Of a stretch of 7,621 nt of DNA, positions 1 through 5,269 are shown piece by piece. Below the pieces are notes generated by a model. That model did not search any database. It was not told the DNA's origin and worked only from the letters and a program-made list of their open reading frames with translations. Numbering within the stretch: position 1 is the stretch's first letter; the number at the start of each line of letters is the position of its first letter. The stretch lies in contig SLJS01000088.1 of assembly GCA_007135015.1 (NCBI GenBank), forward strand, positions 1 to 7,621, in the 5' to 3' direction. This stretch comes from Alcanivorax sp. GTDB taxonomy: Bacteria; Pseudomonadota; Gammaproteobacteria; Pseudomonadales; Alcanivoracaceae. The translations under genes were made by a program, and so were the position numbers.

Positions 1-20
1 GGAGCCCATTGATCGACCTG

Positions 21-60
21 CTTCGCCAGCGAAGGCCTTTTACGACACCCTCATCAAGGG
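21..60 (+). repeat. Intergenic hairpin repeat, copy 1
   Basis: A short perfect hairpin (CTTCG at 21-25, CGAAG at 30-34) is followed by the core CTTTTACGACACCC at 37-50 and then by TCATCAAGGG at 51-60. The last part of the core can pair with its 3' flank (CCCT 48-51 with AGGG 57-60). The same arrangement occurs at 1242-1286, and the core occurs inverted at 1170-1183. I do not recognise a named family. The rest of 1-122 shows only a 9-base direct repeat CCGACCACC (76-84 and 97-105) and no supportable gene. Confidence 0.7.
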
Positions 61-122
61 ACAGGGGCTTTTCTTCCGACCACCGACTGCTGACCGCCGA
101 CCACCACGCCCGAAGGGCCGCC

Positions 123-764
123 TCAACCCTTCCTCATCAACGCAACATCGGTGCCTTCCAGTACCAGCTCCGCGCCCCATCGCCGCGCCAGCCATCGGAA
201 GGTTTCTTCATGGAAGAAGCAGATATGGGTGATATCGCGGCGGTAGCGCCACTGCGCAAACTCGCTTTCTTCCGGCAGGCGCCGGGTCATGATTCCCAGC
301 CAGCCGCCGGGTTCAAGGAGCTGCCAGATCTGTTCAAGCACTTCGCCGGGGCGTGCGAGATGTTCGAGTACTTCCGTGGCGACGATGAAATCCTTCGGTG
401 ACTGCAATACCCCGGCGTCCGGATAATAGAAGGGGTCATAAAGTTCCATGGTAAACCCGGCTTCTTCCAGCATGGCGGCCAGCGCCGGGCCCGGGCCGCA
501 CCCGAAATCCAGGCCCCGTGCCGGTGGCCCAATGCGCTGCAGAAGCGGTTCGGCCAGGCGGGACAGAAAGCGCCGGTAGCCGGGGTCCTCCACTTCGTTC
601 TCGTGCAGATCGTATTCCGCCTTCTCCCGTTCCCGGGATGGGTGCTGGGCTGGCGGCACATGCACCAGGGCACACTCCGGGCAACGGCAATAGTCGCGCC
701 AGTGGTCAGGGAACCAGAGCGGGGAGGCTGTCCGGCAAAGGGGGCAGGGAGCCAGGTTATTCAT
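123..764 (-). CDS. Zinc-ribbon class I SAM-dependent methyltransferase
   Basis: A 213-residue protein with two parts. The N-terminus looks like a zinc ribbon: CPLC at residues 7-10 and CPEC at 28-31. The rest is a Rossmann-type methyltransferase of the Methyltransf_23 kind: motif I LDFGCGPG at 85-92 binds S-adenosylmethionine, an acidic YDPF follows at 109-112, and the post-II motif ATEVLEHL lies at 129-136. HENEVEDPGYRRF (54-66) ahead of motif I is typical of a family of small stand-alone methyltransferases whose substrate is not known to me, so none is assigned. It is cytoplasmic, with no signal peptide or membrane segment. The start is the only ATG ahead of the zinc ribbon. No Shine-Dalgarno sequence precedes it, and a -10-like CATAAT lies 7 bases upstream, so the mRNA may be leaderless. 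The next gene on the right is on the opposite strand. Confidence 0.88.
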   Translation of the reverse strand: MNNLAPCPLCRTASPLWFPDHWRDYCRCPECALVHVPPAQHPSREREKAEYDLHENEVEDPGYRRFLSRLAEPLLQRIGPPARGLDFGCGPGPALAAMLEEAGFTMELYDPFYYPDAGVLQSPKDFIVATEVLEHLARPGEVLEQIWQLLEPGGWLGIMTRRLPEESEFAQWRYRRDITHICFFHEETFRWLARRWGAELVLEGTDVALMRKG

Positions 765-858
765 GGGGTGGATTATGCACTTTACTGGCGATTTCCTACA
801 TTAGTGTACTGAAACTGCTTACGGAGTCCCCGCAGGGAGAGGGGTAGGCTTTGCATTC

Positions 859-919
859 GGTTCGGGGCGCATGGATGCGGGCAGAACCCCGGACTGAACG
901 GGAAAATCATCTCCTCCCG
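859..919 (+). other. Run of small hairpins in non-coding DNA
   Basis: Two short stem-loops precede the strong hairpin at 923-950. The first is GGTTC (859-863) with GAACC (884-888), enclosing the inner palindrome CGCAT/ATGCG (868-879). The second is CGGGA (899-903) with TCCCG (915-919). With the terminator-like element they could form a small structured transcript on the plus strand, but no convincing promoter was found at 770-830 and no known RNA family was recognised. Reading frames across this stretch give low-complexity, Arg/Pro-rich translations without domains. Confidence 0.3.
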
Positions 920-922
920 GAA

Positions 923-960
923 TCGGGGCGGCCACGGAGGGCCGCCCCGACACTTTCCTC
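923..960 (+). terminator. Strong GC-rich hairpin with pyrimidine tail
   Basis: TCGGGGCGGCC (923-933) pairs perfectly over 11 base pairs with GGCCGCCCCGA (940-950) around a 6-base loop. A T/C-rich tail (CACTTTCCTC and beyond) follows on the plus strand; the minus-strand side is less T-rich. This suits an intrinsic terminator reading rightward, though the U tract is interrupted. No plus-strand gene ends just before it, so it would end either a small non-coding transcript or leftward-gene antisense transcription. Confidence 0.5.
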
Positions 961-1025
961 TCTTCTTGTCCGCCCTGATTCTTCACGGCGGGCCATCAGC
1001 GAAAGACTCCAGCAGCAGATTGGCC

Positions 1026-1053
1026 CCGGGCGAGCTGTTCTCCCGCCGCCCGG
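1026..1053. repeat. Inverted repeat in non-coding DNA
   Basis: CCGGGCG (1026-1032) and CGCCCGG (1047-1053) form a 7-base-pair stem with a 14-base loop. No T run follows. Its role is unknown. The nearby run of nine G at 1105-1113 is followed by CAAAAGGCCCC, which can fold back on the G run. Confidence 0.4.
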
Positions 1054-1156
1054 CGTGTACATTGTCGCCGTATCAGGTGACGCTGTATCGGTTGAGTCGG
1101 TAAAGGGGGGGGGCAAAAGGCCCCGTTCACTGTTGCGGCGCTCGCGACTGGAAGCC

Positions 1157-1186
1157 CCCTCCGCGAGGAGGGTGTCGAAAAAGGGC
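1157..1186 (-). repeat. Intergenic hairpin repeat, copy 3 (inverted)
   Basis: Read on the minus strand this contains the core CTTTTTCGACACCC (plus-strand 1170-1183), which differs from the other two copies only at the variable sixth base. Its hairpin is the best of the three: CCCTCC (1157-1162), loop GCGA, GGAGGG (1167-1172), so the end of the core forms one arm, as in copies 1 and 2. It faces copy 2 (1242-1286), and the two enclose a REP-like segment. Confidence 0.65.
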
Positions 1187-1216
1187 TTGTGGGAGCGCAC
1201 CTTGGGGCGCGAAGAA
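1187..1216 (+). repeat. REP-like palindromic segment
   Basis: The segment beginning TTGTGGGAGCGCACC and ending GGGGCGCGAAG resembles the TGTGGGAGCG...GCGAA layout of repetitive extragenic palindromes known from Pseudomonas and other gammaproteobacteria. It folds imperfectly, GCGC pairing with GCGC across a CC/GG extension. The likeness is by pattern memory only, and only one copy lies in this window. Confidence 0.45.
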
Positions 1217-1241
1217 CCAGGCACCATGCCGGAATCCGGGG

Positions 1242-1286
1242 CCTTCGCGGCCCGAAGGGCTTTTGCGACACCCGCTCATAAAGGGG
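1242..1286 (+). repeat. Intergenic hairpin repeat, copy 2
   Basis: Hairpin CCTTCG (1242-1247), loop CGGCC, CGAAGG (1253-1258), followed by the core CTTTTGCGACACCC (1260-1273) and GCTCATAAAGGG. It matches copy 1 in order and spacing: CTTCG hairpin, core, TCATnAAGGG. The purine-rich 3' end runs straight into the acyltransferase start and appears to provide its ribosome binding site (AAAGGGGAAGGG at 1280-1291). Confidence 0.7.
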
Positions 1287-1294
1287 AAGGGAAC

Positions 1295-2155
1295 ATGTCT
1301 GCCGAAATTATCCGCGAGCTGGACCACTACCCGGCCTTCGAGTCCGGCGCCGTGCGCCTGCTCGAATGGATGCGGCGATACTTCGACCCCGTTTTTCTCG
1401 GCAGCGAACGCCTGGATGGCTCCCGTCCGGCGCTCTTTGTCGGCAACCACGCTCGTTACGGCTTCATCGACATCCCCCTGATCGTCGATCATCTCTATCG
1501 GGAACACGGCCTGGTGCTGCGCTCGCTGGGTGACCGCAGCCATATGGCGGTGCCGTACTGGCGGGATTTTCTCACCGCCAACGGCATGGTCGTGGGCACC
1601 CCGGAAAACTGTGATGCCCTGATGGAAGCCGGCGAATCCATCCTGGTCTTCCCCGGCGGCGCCCGGGAAGTGATGCGCCGCCGTGACGAGGACTATCAGC
1701 TGATCTGGAAGAACCGTGTCGGGTTCGCCCGCATGGCGGCAAAACACGGCTACGACATCATCCCGTTCGCGTCCCTGGGCGCCGACGAGTGTTTCAGCGT
1801 CCTGATGGATGCCAATGATTTCACCACCAGCCGGCTGGGCCGGGCTCTGCTCAGGAACCGCCGCATTGCCGAACTGCTCCGTAACGGTGACGTCATTCCG
1901 CCCGTCTCCCGTGGTCTGGGCCCCACGCTGCTTCCCCGGCCACAGCGGTTCTACTTCTCCTTCGGCGAGCGGATTCCCGCCGTTTCGGCGCTTGAAAGCG
2001 GGGCCGATGAACAGCAGGCCCTGTTCAGGCTGCGCGAACAGGTGGCGGGCAGTATTACCCGCCAGCTTGACGAACTGCGCGACTACCGAAGAAAGGACCG
2101 GACAACGGGCTGGGGTGTGATGCGTCGGCTGCTGGCGCCGGTGCGCGTGGACTGA
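1295..2155 (+). CDS. TMEM68/DGAT2-like phospholipid/glycerolipid acyltransferase
   Basis: A 286-residue member of the PlsC-like acyltransferase superfamily, which transfers acyl chains to glycerolipids at the inner face of the membrane. The catalytic block is GNHARYGFID (50-59), with His52 and Asp59 separated by six residues. The second block FPGGARE (119-125) is characteristic of the DGAT2/TMEM68 branch, and the following RRRDEDYQLIWKNRVGFARM is also typical of it. The exact acyl acceptor cannot be told. The frame is open back to 851, but the extra 148 residues would be translated from repeats and hairpins and have no domain. The start at 1295 has a strong purine-rich Shine-Dalgarno sequence (GGGGAAGGG) and the protein then begins at a normal place for the family. 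It is convergent with the porin gene. Confidence 0.85.
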   Translation: MSAEIIRELDHYPAFESGAVRLLEWMRRYFDPVFLGSERLDGSRPALFVGNHARYGFIDIPLIVDHLYREHGLVLRSLGDRSHMAVPYWRDFLTANGMVVGTPENCDALMEAGESILVFPGGAREVMRRRDEDYQLIWKNRVGFARMAAKHGYDIIPFASLGADECFSVLMDANDFTTSRLGRALLRNRRIAELLRNGDVIPPVSRGLGPTLLPRPQRFYFSFGERIPAVSALESGADEQQALFRLREQVAGSITRQLDELRDYRRKDRTTGWGVMRRLLAPVRVD

Positions 2156-2202
2156 GATCACGACAATACTGCCTGCCGCTATTGAGAATGCCGGAAAGGA
2201 AT

Positions 2203-2232
2203 AACCCCGGAGCGTGGAATAAATCCGGGGTT
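2203..2232. terminator. Hairpin between convergent genes
   Basis: AACCCCGGA (2203-2211) and TCCGGGGTT (2224-2232) form a perfect 9-base-pair stem with a 12-base loop, 48 bases after the acyltransferase stop and 60 bases after the porin stop. Reading leftward the stem is followed by ATTCCTTTCC; reading rightward there is no T run. It is best seen as a terminator for the porin transcript that may also work for the acyltransferase. Confidence 0.5.
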
Positions 2233-2246
2233 CAGGAGATCCGAAA

Positions 2247-2272
2247 CGGGCAGAGCGGTCCTGCGATGCCCG
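2247..2272 (-). terminator. Second hairpin after the porin gene
   Basis: TGCCCG (2267-2272) and CGGGCA (2247-2252) can pair with a 14-base loop, 19 bases beyond the porin stop codon. On the minus strand TTTCGG follows. It is weaker than the neighbouring hairpin at 2203-2232 and could be a backup terminator or an mRNA 3'-end stabiliser. Confidence 0.35.
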
Positions 2273-2291
2273 GGTTGTTGGAAAGCGGGGG

Positions 2292-3452
2292 TCAGAAATT
2301 GTACTGCGCACGAAGAAGGAAGATGTTCGGGGAATCGTCTCCGGCCAGGATATCGGCACCCAGCTCATCCTCGCCCACCACCGCCGAACTGCCCTCCACA
2401 TCCACCATGATGTAGTTGGCCATGAAGCGCACATTGGAAGTGGCGTACCAGTTCAGGCCCAGAGTCAGGTTCTGCTGCTTGCCCCCCTCGATACCTTCAT
2501 CCTCCAGATCGGCGTTACTCAGACGGGCCGCCACTTCCCAGGCGCCGCCGGGGCCCTGTGGCTTGATGCCGCCGAAGTTGCCGCCGCCATAACCCCGGGA
2601 TTCGCCGGTAAGCACGTAGCTGGCCTGTACATGCCAGCCTCCAAAGTTGGGGTCATCGGCATCGTCGTCGTCCAGCTTCACCTTCGCCTGCAGGTATTCG
2701 GCCTCCAGGGAAAACGCACCGACCTGCCAGGCGGCTTCCGCGGCGAGCCTGGTGGTGGACTCGGCCGTCAGGGTGCCCGTGTCGATGAGGCGCACGCCCG
2801 CCGGTCGCGCTTCGGGGCGGTCCCGGAAGCGTACATTCATCTGATCGCCAAGGTCCTCCTGGGCGACAGAGAGCCCCAGGTGCAGGATCGTGCTGTCGGT
2901 TTTGAGGGGGTTGAACACCAGGCGGCCAGCAAGACCCTTCTGCATGTCGCCATCGGTACCACCACCGCCGAGAGAGCGGCCATAGCCCATGAGCTGGTAT
3001 CCGACGGGGCCGGCGAAATTATCGTAGCCGATGCCGATACGACGGGAATCCGCCACCAGGTTGCTGTTGGAGGCGCGCTCAATGAAGGTGATGTTGTTGG
3101 AGCTGGTCAGCTCATTGAGCCCCATGGGTACCTTGAACTGCCCGATCTTGAGCTTGCCACCGGCGAGATTGCGGCGAAGGCGCACGTCGTTGGCGCTTAC
3201 GCCTTCCTCGGCGAAATCGTACTCGATGCGGAAGTCCCAGTCCGGGTCCAGCTTGCCGCCCACGCCCAGGCGGGTGCGACGGGCCAGGAAGTTGTCATCG
3301 AGTTCCACATCGTCTTCGCTGTGGAACCCCGCATCCAGGTGCATCCTGCCCCGGGGCTCGAACTCCGGATAGGCCCAGGCCGGTGCCGTTACGGCGACGC
3401 CCATGCCGGCGGCCATCACTGCCACGCTCAGTCGATTCAGTCGGTTCATCAT
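2292..3452 (-). CDS. OprO/OprP-family phosphate-selective-type porin
   Basis: A 386-residue outer-membrane beta-barrel protein. Residues 1-27 form a signal peptide (basic MMNRLNR, hydrophobic core, cleavage probably after APAWA). The mature N-terminus carries an arginine-rich strand block (FLARRTRLGVGGKL), then IGQFKVPMGLNELTSSNN and FIERA, patterns of the phosphate-selective porin O/P family. The protein ends in Phe, as expected for recognition by the BAM machinery. In that family the pore takes up phosphate or polyphosphate; true selectivity is not proven by sequence. Acidic loops (for example KLDDDDADD) suggest a saline habitat. The gene begins with two ATGs; the GAGG at 3458-3461 is 5 bases from the first and 8 from the second, so the second may be used. 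A Pho box lies upstream, and the divergent neighbour is arsR. Confidence 0.9.
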   Translation of the reverse strand: MMNRLNRLSVAVMAAGMGVAVTAPAWAYPEFEPRGRMHLDAGFHSEDDVELDDNFLARRTRLGVGGKLDPDWDFRIEYDFAEEGVSANDVRLRRNLAGGKLKIGQFKVPMGLNELTSSNNITFIERASNSNLVADSRRIGIGYDNFAGPVGYQLMGYGRSLGGGGTDGDMQKGLAGRLVFNPLKTDSTILHLGLSVAQEDLGDQMNVRFRDRPEARPAGVRLIDTGTLTAESTTRLAAEAAWQVGAFSLEAEYLQAKVKLDDDDADDPNFGGWHVQASYVLTGESRGYGGGNFGGIKPQGPGGAWEVAARLSNADLEDEGIEGGKQQNLTLGLNWYATSNVRFMANYIMVDVEGSSAVVGEDELGADILAGDDSPNIFLLRAQYNF

Positions 3453-3509
3453 CTATGCCTCATCCTGTTTTGAACGTTGTCTTCCGGTCTTTTCCGGTAA
3501 CCGCGGCAA

Positions 3510-3565
3510 AGGTTAGGCGGGGCTCATGACGCCCGCATTACGTCAATATGAAGGCCTTGTGACAG
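3510..3565 (-). promoter_or_regulatory. Pho-box promoter of the porin gene
   Basis: On the minus strand four PhoB half-sites follow each other at exact 11-base steps: CTGTCAC (3565-3559), CCTTCAT (3554-3548), ACGTAAT (3543-3537) and GCGTCAT (3532-3526). They match the consensus CTGTCAT at 6, 5, 4 and 5 of 7 positions. A -10-like TAACCT (3515-3510) begins after 10 bases, the same distance as in the E. coli phoA promoter, where the Pho box replaces the -35. This predicts PhoB-P activation of the porin under phosphate limitation. The leader would be roughly 50 bases. Confidence 0.68.
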
Positions 3566-3592
3566 CCCCGGGGCTTCCCGTCACATTTTTTT
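3558..3592 (+). other. Dyad with central palindrome and T7 tract
   Basis: TGTGAC (3558-3563) and GTCACA (3580-3585) form an inverted repeat around the 12-base perfect palindrome AGCCCCGGGGCT (3564-3575). Seven T follow at 3586-3592. In RNA form this would look like an intrinsic terminator on the plus strand, yet no plus-strand gene precedes it. It overlaps the first porin Pho half-site. It may instead be a protein-binding dyad, or an insulator between the divergent promoters. Confidence 0.4.
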
Positions 3593-3613
3593 CGCCTGGC
3601 CCGAACCCGGATC

Positions 3614-3659
3614 TTGTGCCTGTCCGGGATTCCTGCTATATTTCCGCAGATGGATATAT
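3614..3659 (+). promoter_or_regulatory. arsR promoter and probable ArsR operator
   Basis: A weak -35 (TTGTGC, 3614-3619) and an extended -10 (TGC at 3634-3636 then TATATT at 3637-3642) are separated by 17 bases. Transcription would start near 3649, about 23 bases before the arsR ATG. An imperfect AT-rich dyad, TATATTTCC (3637-3645) with GGATATA (3652-3658), covers the -10 and start site. AT-rich dyads over the -10 are the normal binding places of ArsR-type repressors, so this is the likely autoregulatory operator. Confidence 0.6.
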
Positions 3660-3671
3660 GGATAAGCGTAT

Positions 3672-4007
3672 ATGGTATCGCCTGAATTTCTTTTCCGGGG
3701 CCTGTCCGACGCCACGCGACTGAGGTGCCTGCTGCTGCTGCGGGCAGAGGGGCGCCTGTGCGTGTGCGAACTGGTCCATGCCCTGGAACTCAGCCAGCCG
3801 CGGATTTCCCGGCATCTCGCCCAGTTGCGGGACATGGGGATCGTGGAATGCGAGCGCCACGGCCAGTGGGTCTACTACGGGCTGCACCCGGATCTGCCGG
3901 ACTGGGCGCTGGATGTGCTGGACGCCGCCGCCCGGGCGGACAGCCTGGCGCCGCTGCGCGAGCGACTGGCCGCCATGCCGGACCGGCCCCTGGCGTATTG
4001 CGAATGA
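3672..4007 (+). CDS. arsR: ArsR-family arsenite-responsive repressor
   Basis: A 111-residue winged-helix repressor of the SmtB/ArsR family. LSDATRLRCL at 11-20 opens the fold, LCVCEL at 29-34 is the arsenite-binding helix with Cys30 and Cys32, and SQPRISRHLAQLRDMGIV at 41-58 is the recognition helix-turn-helix. HGQWVYYGL (63-71) is the wing. In this family trivalent arsenic or antimony bound to the cysteines releases the repressor from DNA. A third ligand is not at the E. coli position; Cys19, Cys60 and Cys110 are other candidates. The start is fixed by an in-frame stop at 3663-3665; the ribosome binding site is weak (GGA at 3660-3662). It heads an apparent operon with acr3, 87 bases downstream, and is divergent from the porin. 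Confidence 0.93.
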   Translation: MVSPEFLFRGLSDATRLRCLLLLRAEGRLCVCELVHALELSQPRISRHLAQLRDMGIVECERHGQWVYYGLHPDLPDWALDVLDAAARADSLAPLRERLAAMPDRPLAYCE

Positions 4008-4094
4008 CCGCGAACGGCACATTGCAACACGAACGGCCTGAGCCGGGCGGCTCGTGACGGAACGTCCGCTCTCACAACGAACAGGAACGCTGAA

Positions 4095-5189
4095 ATGACC
4101 GAAAATGCCATCGACGATGCGCCCGATCCCCGCGAGGGCATGGGTCTCTTTGAGCGCTATCTTTCCGTCTGGGTGGCACTGGCCATTGTGGCCGGCGTGG
4201 CACTGGGGCAGTTTGCGCCGGTGGTGCCGGATACGCTTTCGGAGTTCGAGTATGCACAGGTCTCGATCCCGGTGGCCGTGCTGATCTGGGCCATGATCTT
4301 TCCCATGATGGTGCAGATCGACTTCGGTGCGGTTGCCGGTGTGCGTCGCGAACCGCGGGGGCTTGTGGTTACCACCACGGTGAACTGGCTGATCAAGCCG
4401 TTCACCATGTTCGCCATTGCCTGGTTCTTCCTGATGGTGGTTTTCGCGCCGCTGATCGAGGAAAGCCTGGCACGGGAATACCTGGCCGGTGCCATCCTGC
4501 TGGGCGCGGCGCCCTGTACCGCCATGGTATTCGTCTGGAGCTACCTCAGCCGGGGCGACGCGCCCTACACCCTGGTACAGGTGGCGGTGAACGACCTGAT
4601 CATGCTCTTTGCCTTCGCGCCCATTGTGGTGCTGCTTCTGGGTATTTCCGATATCACCGTGCCCTGGGATACGGTGGCCCTGTCGGTGCTGCTCTATATC
4701 GTGATTCCGCTGGTGGCGGGCTATGCCACCCGTCGGTGGGTGATCCGCAACCGGGGTATCGACCATTTCGACAATGTCTTCATGAAGCGGCTTGCCCCGG
4801 TAACGCCGGCGGGGCTGATCCTCACGCTGGTGCTGCTGTTCGCCTTCCAGGGCGAGGTGATTCTGAACAATCCGCTCCACATTGCGCTGATCGCGGTACC
4901 GCTGATCATCCAGACCTTCCTGATCTTCTTTATCGCCTATGCCTGGATGCGGGCCTGGAAGGTGCGCCACCAGGTGGCCGCGCCCGGGGCCATGATCGGG
5001 GCAAGCAATTTCTTCGAGCTGGCCGTGGCCGCGGCCATTGCGCTGTTTGGTCTGCAGTCCGGCGCGGCCCTGGCCACGGTGGTGGGCGTGCTGGTGGAAG
5101 TGCCGCTGATGCTGGCGCTGGTGCGCATCGCCAATCGCACGCGCAGGCATTTCCCGGATCACGCCGCCCCCGCACAGGCGGGCGGATAA
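4095..5189 (+). CDS. acr3: Acr3-type arsenite efflux permease
   Basis: A 364-residue inner-membrane protein with about ten hydrophobic segments, of the Acr3 branch of the BART superfamily. It exports arsenite from the cytoplasm using the membrane potential or proton gradient. Family hallmarks are present: the essential Cys in GAAPCTAMVFVWS (Cys141), the conserved Glu in GVLVEVPLML (Glu335), WAMIFPMM (65-72), TTTVNWLIKPF (93-103) and VNDLIM. Length is normal. A ribosome binding site AGGA (4083-4086) lies 8 bases before ATG. The 87 bases between arsR and this gene hold only a small hairpin (GAGCC 4040-4044, GGCTC 4049-4053), so co-transcription with arsR is likely. No arsC is seen in the window; arsenate reduction must be encoded elsewhere. 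Confidence 0.94.
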   Translation: MTENAIDDAPDPREGMGLFERYLSVWVALAIVAGVALGQFAPVVPDTLSEFEYAQVSIPVAVLIWAMIFPMMVQIDFGAVAGVRREPRGLVVTTTVNWLIKPFTMFAIAWFFLMVVFAPLIEESLAREYLAGAILLGAAPCTAMVFVWSYLSRGDAPYTLVQVAVNDLIMLFAFAPIVVLLLGISDITVPWDTVALSVLLYIVIPLVAGYATRRWVIRNRGIDHFDNVFMKRLAPVTPAGLILTLVLLFAFQGEVILNNPLHIALIAVPLIIQTFLIFFIAYAWMRAWKVRHQVAAPGAMIGASNFFELAVAAAIALFGLQSGAALATVVGVLVEVPLMLALVRIANRTRRHFPDHAAPAQAGG

Positions 5190-5269
5190 CACGGCGTTGC
5201 CGGCGCGGCGTATGATGACGATGGATGACCAGGGGTCCTGCAATGGACCAATGACAGCGGGGATGCATC

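Noticed and set aside
9..401. 130-residue plus-strand open frame at the left edge
   Set aside because: It begins in repeat DNA and then runs antisense through the C-terminal half of the methyltransferase; no domain is seen.
1157..1286. CRISPR array or insertion sequence
   Set aside because: There are only two inverted core copies with unequal flanks, no regular spacers and no transposase reading frame.
851..1294. 148-residue N-terminal extension of the acyltransferase reading frame
   Set aside because: The frame is open, but it translates hairpins, a G9 run and repeat copies into Arg/Pro/Ser-rich low-complexity sequence with no domain, while ATG 1295 has a strong ribosome binding site and starts at the family's normal length.
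1127..2434. 435-residue minus-strand open frame opposite the acyltransferase
   Set aside because: It is antisense to a recognisable enzyme, spans the convergent terminators and has no domain.
2631..3473. 280-residue plus-strand open frame opposite the porin
   Set aside because: The opposite strand encodes a porin with signal peptide and terminal Phe; this frame has no family features.
3558..3585. CRP/Vfr-like site from TGTGA...TCACA
   Set aside because: The arms are 16 bases apart rather than about 6, so it does not fit the CRP family site.
3636..5243. 535-residue minus-strand open frame opposite arsR and acr3
   Set aside because: It is rich in His, Gln, Arg and Gly with no domain, and it mirrors the codon bias of two certain plus-strand genes. 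It is an antisense shadow.
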